This document shows positions 10,105-20,858 of a DNA stretch of 64,000 nucleotides, one piece after another. The first letter of the stretch is position 1. Each line of letters starts with the position of its first letter. The stretch is taken from positions 124,512,922-124,576,921 of the forward strand of contig NC_035448.2 in NCBI RefSeq assembly GCF_002127325.2, in the 5' to 3' direction. The DNA is from Helianthus annuus. Its lineage: Eukaryota > Streptophyta > Magnoliopsida > Asterales > Asteraceae. The notes beneath the pieces were generated by a model, which was not told the DNA's origin, did no database searches, and saw nothing but the letters and a program-made list of their open reading frames with translations. The translations under genes were made by a program, and so were the position numbers.

Positions 10105-11265
10105 ATGGAAGAAGAATTTTACAACGCGTTTGCTACTCCGATTACTATTGCACAGAACACAATGTTAGAAAATGAAACGGGCATCATGCAAAAACCGCCA
10201 AAGCTCATGAATATTGAGGAGTATAAAGGATGGGAGGAGCGATTCGAAAATTGGGTTCAAGCAAATTACTTGGATGCTTGGGAATGTGTTGAAACAAAAT
10301 ATGTTAGACCGGTGAATGATGATGAAGAGGTTATTGCTATTAAAGATCTAAGTGTTGAAGAGAAAAAGAAATACAAAGATAAAAAGATGATGACTAGTCT
10401 ATTGCAGCAAGCTGTTAAAGAAGATATCTTGGTTTTATTGCAACACAATGGAAGTGAATATTCAATTTGGAAAGCATTAAAATCTAAGTTTGTTGGAAGT
10501 AAAGAAATGATCAATGATCAAGAACAAAAAATCACTTTTGAAAAAAGAGTTTGATCTATTTCGTGGTTTAAGAACTGAAAACACCAAGCAAATTATAGAA
10601 AGATATTCAATTTGATAGTTAACATGAAGAGGTTGAGCATCACAAAAGATAATGAAGAATTGATTGAAAAATTGGCCGATGCGTTGCCACATGATGTTTG
10701 GGGCATATACCTTATGATGTTGAGGAATAAAAAAGATTTTGATGGTGAACAAGATATTGGTTTATATTACAAAGAAGGTATCAGTGATAAGACCAACATG
10801 TCACCAAAGATCAAAACTGCATTCAACGCTAAAAGTTCTTCTGAAGGGTCATCTCAAGGATCAAACAGCAAAACGAGATTTTCTTCATATCCATCATTTG
10901 ATCCAAACTTTTCAGCAACCAAGAATGGAAAGATGTTACAATGCAACATTGCATTAAACTTTGAGAATGGTCAGAATTTCTCGGAAGAGGTTGCGAAAGG
11001 TCACATGTCTTTGTTGGTGACTGTGTTAGAGTCATATGAGTGTTTAGTTGCAGGACGGATCGGAAATCCAATGTTGACAAAAGAGGATTACGATCAGATT
11101 GATGCCGAGGAGATGGAGTTAATGGATATAAAGTGGTGTTTGGCGAGTGTGTTAAGAAGAGCTGAGAAATTTAAACAGATCACAGGAAGAGATGACTTCC
11201 GTGATGCTAATGTTTCTACTATAGGTTTTGATAAATCTAAAGTTACTTGTTTTCGTTACAGGGAA
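10105..11265 (+). pseudogene. Gag of element B, UBN2-like half
   Basis: The frame starts with the ATG at 10105. The UBN2-like gag domain (NWVQANYLDAWECV, LLQQAVKEDILVLLQ) is in frame to 10554, then a small frameshift separates it from 10612-11448 in the same register. The conserved MDIKWCLASVLRRAEKF segment is present. The first zinc knuckle near 11250 is damaged: its second Cys is Tyr and a one-base deletion moves the downstream sequence to another frame. Confidence 0.85.
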
Positions 11266-13658
11266 AAGGGAATTTCAAGCGAGAGTGCACAAACCGCGAA
11301 GCAAGTGGAGCTCAAAATCCTTTTAACAACAATGATTATTATCGGAAAGCGATTTATCATCAAGTTGCTCAACAACCACATCAACAACAACCACAAACTG
11401 CTCATGCTAGGAAGGAGGTTGAAGAATCAAAGAAAGCTTATTTGGTGAATCAAGATGATGGAAGTTCATCTAAAGGATTCAGTTTGGATAAATATATTTC
11501 AGCAGAAAGTAAAGCATATTTGATGAACAAAATGATAGATCAAGATGATGAATGACTTCCAAAAGGTTTTAGTTGGGATGAGAATGATCCTAACAAAACT
11601 TCAGATCATAAAGCTTTTGTTGCTCAAGTTGTTGAAGATAGTGATAATGATGATTATTATGCAAACAGAATGAAAGAGCACTTAAGAATGCTAGAAGAGA
11701 GTGATGACAGTGATGATGGAAAAGTTCGAGTGAAAAAGAAGAAAGTTAAAAAAAAAGTTAGTAGTGATGATGAAGAAGTTCGTGTGATAAAGAAAAAGGT
11801 AAAAGAAATTCCAGCTTTCACGGTCGAAGCAGAAGCTGATGCACGAAAGATTTCTATAAAATGTGAAACCTGTGAAGCAGTGAAGAAGCAAAACAGTACT
11901 TTTATTCATAACATGAACAGATTAAAAGAATCCTATGATGTTTTAAATAAAGCAATGAATCAGTACAATCAATCAAGCAGTGAACAAGCAACAGCTATGA
12001 AGACACTTCAAGGAGCTTTCATGACAAAGCAAAAATTTGTCAATAATTACATTGAGAAGTGTGCTGTGCTGGAACAGAAACTGGAAACCCAGAGGATTGA
12101 AACAGAAAGGGTAAACAGGTTGTTAAAAAGTTACTCATGTACTTCTTATGTTATTGACAGGATTTATCCAACCGTTGAAGGCATGAAGGCATTTGAAGAA
12201 GAGGATACTGAAGAAAAGCATTCTGGTAAGAAATCTAGTGCCAGTTATACCAAGTGTCCGCCTCCGCTTGAAAATGGATATTCTCCACGAAATCCTAATT
12301 CGGAGAGAGTCAAAAAGGCAACCAATTTACAGTGGGAATCCGAGTCTTCAGATAATTTGCCAGACAACATTGATGTCACGTTCACATCATCCGACACTAA
12401 TCATGAGTCTGTGTTAATAAAGAAAGTGGTCGATCAGGTGTTGGATAAAGATGAAACGGAGGAGTCAAAATCTGAGTCCGACATCTCAAGTTCAACAGTC
12501 AAAAAGGGCAAACGGGTTTACAATAAAGAATTTTTGTTATCAAAATCTAATTTGAATGACGAACCAATCAAAGTAGCATATACTTTGAATGATTCTGACA
12601 AATTATATTCTGATGAAGAATTTCCAATAAGAGGTGTTAAAACTGAAATGATTAACAAGGTTTTCAAATTAACAGAAATTAATATTTCTGAAATAAAAGA
12701 TGTAAATCTTGCAAAAAAAACCTAAATCTTACACCTCAAGAGTTCAACAAAGATTAAACAAGAAAAAGGGTTACAGTTCTGGTTCAGGTTATCGAAAGAA
12801 ACCAAACCATAACGGTAATTTCAAAAAGAAGGGATTGGGTTTTATTCCACCAAAAAATCATAAAAATGAAAAAAGAATATAAACCAAAAACTATTTTTTG
12901 TTTCAGGAACATCATCTGAAGAGGAAAAAGAGCAATTGTTCAGAAAGCAATCAAATAAGGAGTTCATTGCTAAGAAGCAAGAAGAAATGATGAAGAATGT
13001 TGCTCAGAAGAAGGAGACAAGAACTTGTTTTCAATGCAAAACAGCTGGTCATATTGCCAGGAATTGTTCGAAGGCAATTCAACCAAAACAGGGAGTGTCT
13101 ATTAAAATGAAAGAAAAGGTGGTTGAGAATGAAACACCAACCAAACAATTTATTGTTTTCAAAAATTCAAAGTTTGAGGTTGGTGAATGTTCAAAAAGTG
13201 TTTACAAAAGAAAATCAAAACTTAACAACAAAAAGTGGGTTGTTAAGATATCTGATGATAGTTCTAGCAACGATTCTGATTCGTCAAAATCAGAAGAGCT
13301 ATTTTCTGGCAATGAATCTGACTCGTCAAAGTCAAATGAGCCACATGTTGAGCTAAAAGATGAAAAGTCAGTACCGCCATTGGATGATGCAAATTTTCCA
13401 CCATTGCGGGCTGAGAATTTTAAGCAAAAAGTTGGAAAAATTGAGATTTCAAATCAATTCTTTTCTGAAAAGAAAGAATTTGATATTGAAAAGGCATTTA
13501 ACCCCAAAGTGAAACATATTTTTGGAAAAATGATTGATAGAAAGGTCAATGGGGTAAAGGAATTTTATGAGAAGAAGAAGAAGAAAGGCAAGAAACCGAG
13601 CATTGATAACTCGGAATCTCCCAAGGACTGTCAGGCTTGGGAGAATCTCTCTGACTGA
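11247..13658 (+). pseudogene. Gag of element B, coiled-coil and second-knuckle half
   Basis: Downstream of the damaged first knuckle the sequence stays mostly open in one frame: 11247-11555, 11670-12725 and 12936-13658. It is interrupted by a stop at 11553-11555 (TGA where A and C have an Arg codon) and an indel in an A run near 12715. It holds Lys/Asp/Glu-rich segments, a coiled coil, the VVDQVL motif, a second CCHC knuckle (CFQCKTAGHIARNC, about 13027-13068) and an acidic Ser-rich tail. It is homologous to 58626-56135 in element C. Confidence 0.85.
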
Positions 13659-15727
13659 AAAGCCTGACTTGCCGGAGCTCCCTAGTTGGTAATCGTGGAG
13701 CAGGAATCAGTATCTTTCCTGAATATGTTTGTTTGAGTAAACCTACAAGTGGTAGAAAAGTAGGTTTTCACCTGCAAGTGGTTAATCAAGGTCATTAAGT
13801 TGAACTTGATTTAACTATTATAACAAGTGTTTGAAAAACAAAGTGATGAAATTAACTCCTAACCTGCAAATGGGTTATAAAAATCAACAAAACTTATTTT
13901 CCGGAAAAACCATTTTGATTAAAACAAACTTAAGTGTTTTGAAATCATAATGGGAAAATAGTTTGTTGAAAGGGGGAGTTCTGATTGTTTATGCCAAGAG
14001 AATGGCGAATTGAAGCAATTCACAACAGTTGTCAATTTTTGTACAGTTTGTTTTCAAATTTTTCTAGAAAATCAAAATTGAAACATATTTTGATTTTAGG
14101 GGGAGTAAAAATTTAGAAAATTTCAAAAATTTGAAAAATCCAAAAAAAAAACATTAGAAAATTTGAAAAAGTCAAAAACATGATAAAAAATTGAGTTTTG
14201 TTGTGAAAAAGAGGAAATGATAGTACATCAGTGGACTATCACAGCACGCTAAAGAAATGAAAAGTCAAATGTGATAAACGATATCACTGAGGATGTGCCA
14301 GTAGGTTTTTATACATTCAGTAGATTGTTTTTGAGATATAAACATAAATATCATAACTTACTTATTTCGTGGGGAACATCTCTCGGATATATGGGTAACC
14401 CCCGAAATCTTGTTTAAAGGGCTTTCTATTTCTGACATACTAGGTCTTTGTATGTGATGATATCTGGGGTATTATACCAGGACTTCTGATTTTGCGGGAG
14501 CAATAACCTAGTCCTCGTATAATACTTTGCACAGCTTTAATCTTAAAAGCTCACCCTCAGCATAAAAAATGATAAAAGATTGAAAAATGCTAATCATGTG
14601 TTATTGAAGAAAAGATCCCCAAACGGGACACACCTAAAGACGAGCCATCATCTCTTTGTCTGAACGGAAGTTCTAACCAGAGCTCTCATGGTCTCGCAAT
14701 TACCCATTTACAGATATCATTAGTGTGCACTCACCTGTAAGACTGAATATAGGAGTCTGGATATAGGAGTATATTCTGAGGTGGGACACTCGAATAAGTC
14801 AAGCTCTTAAAACATTAATCTCGTATCTCGAAACAATTGAACTTTGTATGAAAATTTAAGTGGATCAGTATACTGACAATTTATGTGAATCGTTTAGAAC
14901 TTAAAATGTTTAAAGCTTAACGGTGTTAGTGATTTGTCTCATAAACTGATATGATCCTTTTACACAAACTCGCAAAAATATTGTATGTAAATATTTCTTT
15001 CCTGTTTTTCACTAAAATCAAAAATCCAAAAAGGTTTTCAATATGTTTAGCTTAAAATTTTGAAAAATACAAAAATATTTTCGACAATTGATGTTAAAGA
15101 GCTGATTTTCAAAATTCCGAGTGCTAAACATGATGAACAGGTTTAGGAGAGTTTGGTTCAGAAAGAAAGAGTGTTAATCTTAAAAGTGGTGATCAGAGAT
15201 TAAATCATTTTTGAACGATACCTGCAATGTGGTTTCTAAATTTGTAAAATTTTTGTGAAATTTATTGTGAGGTAGAGGATGTGAAGGAATGAAGCTTGGA
15301 AAGAGCTAGGTCTAAATTCTTGAGAATCCCGTGGTTACAAAGAGCCAGGTTACGATTTTAGAACCTGTGAGAGTTTGAGCCAGGTGTTCGATCCAAAGCC
15401 TGTAGATTGTGAATTCCAGATTGCGATCCCAGCTTATCGAAAGGGGGAGTCTGAAGACAGTCAAGAAGGAATGGTTAGAGCCAGTGTCTGATCCTGGAAT
15501 TGTGTCCACGCAAGATGCTGATACTGATGAACTTAAGGAATCAAGAGACTTGATCAAGAGAATTAGATAGCTCAAGTGCCAGGTTGCGATTCTGATCCTG
15601 AAGATTAGAAGAGAAAATAGAGAAATTGATTGAGGATGCTTACAATGGAGAATCTTTGGAGAGAGCGAGAGGACTGATAAAGATTGAAGATGCTGAAGAC
15701 TCAACACCGAAGACTTCGTCAACATCC
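13659..15727 (+). other. Conserved non-coding 3' domain of element B
   Basis: About 2.1 kb with no ORF above noise. It is colinear and similar to 51912-54248 (reversed) in element C, so it belongs to the family and is not random filler. It contains repeated GGGGGAG tracts (13974, 14098, 15442) like the PPT, a hairpin at 14469-14525 also present in C, and near the 3' end a series of GAGCCAGGT-like repeats (15320-15600). Possible roles are RNA packaging or stability; none is proven. Confidence 0.75.
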
Positions 15728-15738
15728 AAGGGGGAGTC
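15728..15738 (+). other. Polypurine tract of element B
   Basis: AAGGGGGAGTC lies immediately upstream of the 3' LTR. The same purine block precedes the LTRs of C and D (reverse complement GACTCCCCCT). Confidence 0.85.
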
Positions 15739-16171
15739 TGTTGGTGCATATGTCTGTCGACTTCGTCTTGTATCGAGTCTTGGTTTAGACTAGAGAGATC
15801 AGGGCACGAAATACGAGAAATTGGGTGTGTAAAACCATTTCGCACGAAATGGAAAGTTGCCATTTCGCACGAAAGGAACATGTTCATTTCGTACGAAATG
15901 GGCTGGCCATTTCGTTTGGACTGTTTCGTGCGAAATGGTCTTGCCTATAAATACGTGTCTTGTGATTTCTTTTGTAAGAATCTGATTCTGGTGCCGAAGT
16001 GTTGCCGAAGTGTCTCCAGGCTGTAAATCATTGTGTTTTCAATACAGAGACAGTTTAAAGTGATTTCTTGTGCAAACCAGCTGAAAGAACTTCGATACGT
16101 TTGTTTCCGCCACTCGTATTGAACGAGATCTCTTCTGAACGACTCGTTTTGGGTCTGCAAACGATCCTACA
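15739..16171 (+). repeat. 3' LTR of element B
   Basis: 433 bp, homologous to 9230-9651. It differs by an 11-bp tandem duplication (TGCCGAAGTGT) near 15990-16012 and about sixteen substitutions counted by eye. TG/CA ends are kept. Confidence 0.92.
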
Positions 16172-16608
16172 TCGACTTTGAAATCTTCACGAATGGGAAG
16201 AAAATGAGCTGATTTGGTCAATCGATCAACGATCACCCAAATATTATCATGACCAGAAGAAGTACGAGGGAGCTTAGTGATAAAATCCATGGCAACGCTC
16301 TCCCATTTCCAGACAGGAATTTCTGGTTGTTTGAGTAAGCCAGAGGGACGTTGATGTTCAGCTTTCACCTTCGAACAAGTGAGACATTTCGAGAGGAAAG
16401 TGGCTATATCCTTCTTCATTCCAGGCCACCAATAGGATGCACGCATATCATGGTGCATCTTGTCGGCACAAGGGTGAATAGAATATTTCGTGTGATGTGC
16501 CTCCTTCATCAGGAACTCTCGAAGGTTATCACGATTCGGAATCCAGATTCGATCGAGATAGTATTGAATACCATCGAATTTGGTTACGAGGCTTTCTTCA
16601 GCACACAT
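16172..16608 (-). pseudogene. Gypsy F integrase N-terminal part
   Basis: It contains the zinc-binding HHCC module (histidines in [11 protein letters not shown], cysteines in [11 protein letters not shown]) and the first catalytic Asp in MDFITKLP, ending in the AHFLPIRE motif at the insertion point of B. The next residues are found at 9229 and below. Codons here are in frame with the RNase H part except for a short break near 16600. Confidence 0.88.
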
Positions 16609-18260
16609 CGCATCTCGTCATAGAGGTCACCCTCGTTAACAGATGAATATTGAGCGTTACGTATGCGGTTCTGAAGATCATGGATGAGTTGGAAACAACG
16701 GATACTCTTGACATGAGTTTTATGACTAAGAGCGTCGGCTACTACATTCGCTTTACCTGGATGGTATTTGATTTCGCAGTCGTTGTCGTTTAACAGTTCC
16801 ACCCAACGACGTTGACGCATGTTCAGTTCCTTTTGGTCGAAGATATGCTGAAGGCTCTTATGGTCGGTGAAGACCACACACTTAGTACCATAAAGGTAGT
16901 GTCCCCAAATCTTCAACACAAAAACAACTGCACCAAGTTCAAGGTCATGAGTAGTATAGTTTTTCTCATGTATTTTGAGTTGTCTCGACGCATAAGCGAT
17001 GACCTTGTCTCGTTGCATAAGCACACAACCAAGTCCAAGGTTTGAAGCATCGCAATATACGACGAAGTCGTCGTTACCATCAGGAAGCGCGAGAATAGGA
17101 GCATTACAAAGCATCTCCTTGAGCGTTTGAAAAGATTCCTCTTGTTCGGGACCCCAAACAAAAGGTTTATCTTTGTGAGTCAAAGAGGTCAAAGGAACAG
17201 CGATCTTCGAGAAGTTAGAGAAAAAACGACGATAATAACCAGCAAGACAAAGAAACGAACGAATTTCAGACAGAGATTTAGGTGCGATCCAGTTCCTCAC
17301 AGCTTTGATTTTAGCGAGGTCAACGTGAATACCAAGTTCATTGACAGTATGACCAAGGAATTGAACCTCTTTTAACCAAAATTCACACTTAGAGAATTTG
17401 GCGTATAGACGTTCAGCACGAAGAAGTTGAAGGATAAGACGCAAGTGTTGCTCATGCTCTCCTTGTGTCTTGGAATAGATAAGAATATCATCGATGAAGA
17501 TGATCACGAAACGGTCCAAGTATGCTTTGCACACGCGGTTCATCAAATCCATGAAAACAGCAGGTGCGTTGGTCAAACCAAAGGGCATGACCACGAACTC
17601 ATAATGACCATAACGTGTACGAAAGGCGGTTTTAGGTATATCTTCTTTGAGGACTCGAAGTTGATGATACCCAGAACGAAGATCGATCTTTGAAAAGCTG
17701 GTCGCGCCTTGCAATTGATCAAAGAGATCATTGATGCGCGGAAGAGGGTATCGGTTCTTGACAGTAAGCTTGTTGAGCTCACGATAGTTAATACACATAC
17801 GGAATGACCCATCTTTCTTTTTGACGAACAAAACGGGAGCGCCCCAAGGAGAAGTACTAGGGCGTATAAAGCCTTTATCAAGAAGCTCTTGAAGTTGACT
17901 CGAGAGCTCTTGCATCTCAGGGGGTGCTAAGTGGTATGGAGACTTAGCGACAGGCGTAGCGCCAGGCACTAAATCAATGCGAAAGTCGACCGAACGAGCA
18001 GGAGGCGGACCAGGAAGATCGTCGGGAAACACATCGGGAAAGTCACGTACGACGGGAACGTCACTTATGCTTGGGCCTTTGTCCTTCTTTTTCCATAATA
18101 TGGGCGAGAAAGGCGAAGGTACCCTTGCGTAAGCATTTGTTCGCTTGGATACACGACATAAGCTTGAGACCTTGAGAAGGTTTCTCACCATACACATGTA
18201 GAGAATCACCGTTTGGAAGTGAGAGGCGGATAAACTTTTCAGAACAAACAATTTCAGCAC
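16584..18260 (-). pseudogene. Gypsy F reverse transcriptase and RNase H
   Basis: A 558-codon open stretch containing the full RT and RNase H: the [13 protein letters not shown] region, [12 protein letters not shown], the FIDDILIY catalytic box, [12 protein letters not shown], and RNase H with [13 protein letters not shown] and [10 protein letters not shown]. The catalytic Asp pair is intact. A one-base shift near 18095 separates it from the protease frame, so it is labelled broken although it is the longest preserved enzyme region in the window. Confidence 0.9.
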
Positions 18261-18264
18261 GAAC

Positions 18265-18531
18265 TCACCTAAGCCAGTCCATGCCTACTATGATGTCAAA
18301 GCTACCCATTTGCATAGGTATAAGGTCGATTGGAAACATATGATCGTTGAGATTCAAGGAACAATTGGAAAGGACGGAATCAACAGTGATGGATTTACCA
18401 TCGGCGACTTCGACAGCGAAAGATTTTGGCAACTTAGAGCGTTTACACTTAAGCAATTTTTCAAATTCTAGCGACACAAAACTTTTATCGGCGCCAGTAT
18501 CAAACAGACAAGAAGTATAAACATGGTTCAC
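18265..18531 (-). pseudogene. Gypsy F aspartic protease
   Basis: It holds the retropepsin motif LFDTGADKSF and the downstream GMDWLR end typical of plant gypsy proteases. It stops at a TGA that is most simply an Arg CGA changed by C to T. Upstream it is linked to gag across other in-frame stops. Confidence 0.85.
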
Positions 18532-19875
18532 AAGAAACGTACCAGTAATGACATCGTTTGCGTTCTGAGCCTGAGCAGCAGTGATGACAAAAGCTCGGCC
18601 TCTAGTAGGTTGTTGAGCCTTTTGCTGCTATTGTGGCTGTTGTTGGTGCTGCTGGAGTTGATTCCTTTGAGGGCAAACATTGGCGAGATGATTGAGATCG
18701 CCACACTTGAAGCATGCTCGCACAGGAGCAGCTCGAGGTTAAACCTTGTTGGGAGCAGGGTTTGTAACAAGAGCTTGATTCTGGTTGTTTTGGGGCTGAG
18801 GGAAGTTTCGACATCGGTTAGCAAAATGCCCATACCTCTGACAGTTGGCGCATTTGCGGCATGGAACATTGGTAGGATGATGAAACAAACAGGTAGTACA
18901 TTGAGGATGAGATCCAACATAGCCTTGTTTTGGAGGTTTGGTGTTTGCGGGTGCAACGGCGGCTAAAGCTTGTAAAGGTTGTGGGTTTGGCGGAATGACG
19001 ACCGCACAATTTCGGCTCGAAGCCTTCCACTTCTTACCTTGGTTTTTCTTGGACGATTGGGAGGGTGAGGGCTCAACAGTGGCAGTGTCGGTTGTGGCTT
19101 GGTGTGCATTCTTCGTTGAAACCTTGTCAAAGGCTCCATGAAGGAAACAGTTGTTGTTAAGTTTGGTGGCTATGGTATAGGCTTCCTCTATGGTTTTGGG
19201 GTTAGCAGAGGCAAGATGATTGGTCACGGAAGGTGCAACACAGCGAATGAACTTGGCTATGGTTTTGGGGATGGAGTCGACTTGTCCAGGACAGAGGACA
19301 CTTAGTTGTTTGAAGCGCGTAATCAGACCATACATGTCGCTCCCCTTTTGCGTTAGATTCCAAAATTCGTTCCCCAACTTTTGGAGCTCGTGAGGAGGAC
19401 AAAAGTGGTCTTTCATAAGCTGCTTAAGCTCGTCCCAAGGCATGGCATGTGCAACGTCATTTCCCCTCTTGTTGCGTGCGGTGGTCCACCACTCGAGTGC
19501 CCTCGAGCGGAAGACTCCAGTTGCGTTCAAGGTTCGTAGATCATCAGGACAACCACTTTGCAAGAATGTAAGCTCCACTGCGTCAAACCAATTCATCATG
19601 GCGGTAGCGCCATCTTCGCCTGTAAACTCCAAAGGTTTACAAGCCATAAATTGCTTGAATTGGAATGTCGGCTTGGGTTTTTCGGCTTTTGAATCGACAG
19701 AGCCATGCGGTGAATCGGTGTTTGGCTAAATCTTGCTAACAATGTCGGGTATGACCTTAGCCATTTGCTTGGCCATGAATTTCATGCAATCCATTTGGGA
19801 CATGGAGTTGGGTTTGGTGTTGGAGGTCGAACCCTTCTTTGACTTGGTTTTCTTGGAAGCACCGTTGGACGACAT
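18532..19875 (-). pseudogene. Gypsy F gag
   Basis: The frame starts at the ATG of 19875-19873. A retrotrans_gag domain follows (ALEWWTTARN, WDELKQLMKDHFCPP, FKQLSVLCPGQ). There are two CCHC knuckles: CANCQRYGHFANRC, and a second one (CFKCGDLNHLANVC) in the same frame past a stop near 18741. Three in-frame stops (near 19726, 18741 and 18630) are all TAG or TAA where CAG or CAA is expected. Confidence 0.85.
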
Positions 19876-20189
19876 CTAAGGAAAAAGAGAAGGAAAAGGA
19901 TGAGACTTGATCATAAATTCAAAATAAGTTTGCAAGGTTTAAACATGTAAACATGATGTAACACGTATGGTTCACATGGTTAGTATGATTTCAATAAGTA
20001 TTCAACAAGTATAAACACGTATGAATGCGTAAAAAGAGTATAAATTTAGTTTGTTCACGAGAATTATTATTGTTTTTGATTGCGCTAGACGTGCGAATTG
20101 TGTAACGGTTTTGAAAGAACGAGGTGACAAGTATAAAATCACATATAAATTGAATCACATAAAAGAGAGGCTCATAAAACATAGGATTG

Positions 20190-20840
20190 CTTCGGGTAGA
20201 GAAACGTCGACTATTCTAAAGTGAATCGAAAGTCCTTTCGAATTAGAGAAACGTGCTTTGGCCTATAGGTAAGATACTCTCGTCGAGAAGCGATTAACGG
20301 TATCTTACCCTTCCAGTTACTACACGTCTCTAATCGATTGAAACAATTAAAACTTTGGCGAGATCGAAAAACGAGGAATGAGACTCCATCGACAAGGTGC
20401 GGGTTTCACCCCTAACTTGACGATTTCGTACCCTAATGTGGTTGGTACTCGTCGGGTCAAAATATAATTTCGACACTATGACGAGGGTCCACTAGAGTTT
20501 GAATTGGAAATTTACCATTTAGATGTGGATTTCACTCCTAGCTAAATGGCGAGATTTCGTGCAAAAATAAGAATAAGCGGAATGAGAGTCGTTCACCAAA
20601 TTGTGGGTTTCACGCCTATTTGGTAAACTCGTCTCTTTTATATAAAGAGTGTCTTCAAGTCTTCAAGTGTATTGTGTAAAATGTCATAGGAAAGACATAA
20701 TGTAAGTATTAAGACCAAAAGAAGAGAAAGGAGCAAAGAAGGAAGCATGTCATTTTAAGCATGAAACAAGAATGGTCAAAAATATGGTTCCTACAATAGA
20801 CTAGGTCGAACATGGCAATTCTACCTAATTCCCTATAGTT
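20190..20840 (-). other. Structured 5' leader of gypsy F
   Basis: The untranslated region between PBS and gag. Read on the minus strand it has three successive stem-loops (20624-20595, 20549-20515, 20423-20391) whose loops share RGNGTGAAAYCCRCA, followed by a 10-bp perfect stem (GTATCTTACC/GGTAAGATAC on the plus strand, 20268-20277 with 20300-20309). The same series is present in element I with changed but still paired stems. No protein is encoded. Confidence 0.75.
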
Positions 20841-20858
20841 ATGGCTCTAATACCAATC
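20841..20858 (-). other. Primer binding site of gypsy F
   Basis: The reverse complement GATTGGTATTAGAGCCAT lies next to the 5' LTR and is one base from the initiator-Met type PBS. Confidence 0.8.

Larger units (their letters stand above)
9230..16171 (+). mobile_element. Gag-only LTR retrotransposon B
   Basis: Complete plus-strand element of 6942 bp with LTRs 9230-9651 and 15739-16171 and an exact 5-bp TSD TCGAC (9225-9229 and 16172-16176). It has PBS, motif-rich leader, frameshifted gag with two CCHC motifs, about 2.1 kb of non-coding sequence and a PPT. No protease, integrase, RT or RNase H motif was seen on either strand of the internal region. By hand count the LTRs differ at about sixteen positions plus one 11-bp duplication, so the insertion is fairly young. 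Confidence 0.93.

Noticed and set aside
18523..18966. Plus-strand ORF of 147 codons
   Set aside because: It is antisense to F's gag and protease region, where the minus strand has two CCHC knuckles and the retropepsin motif.
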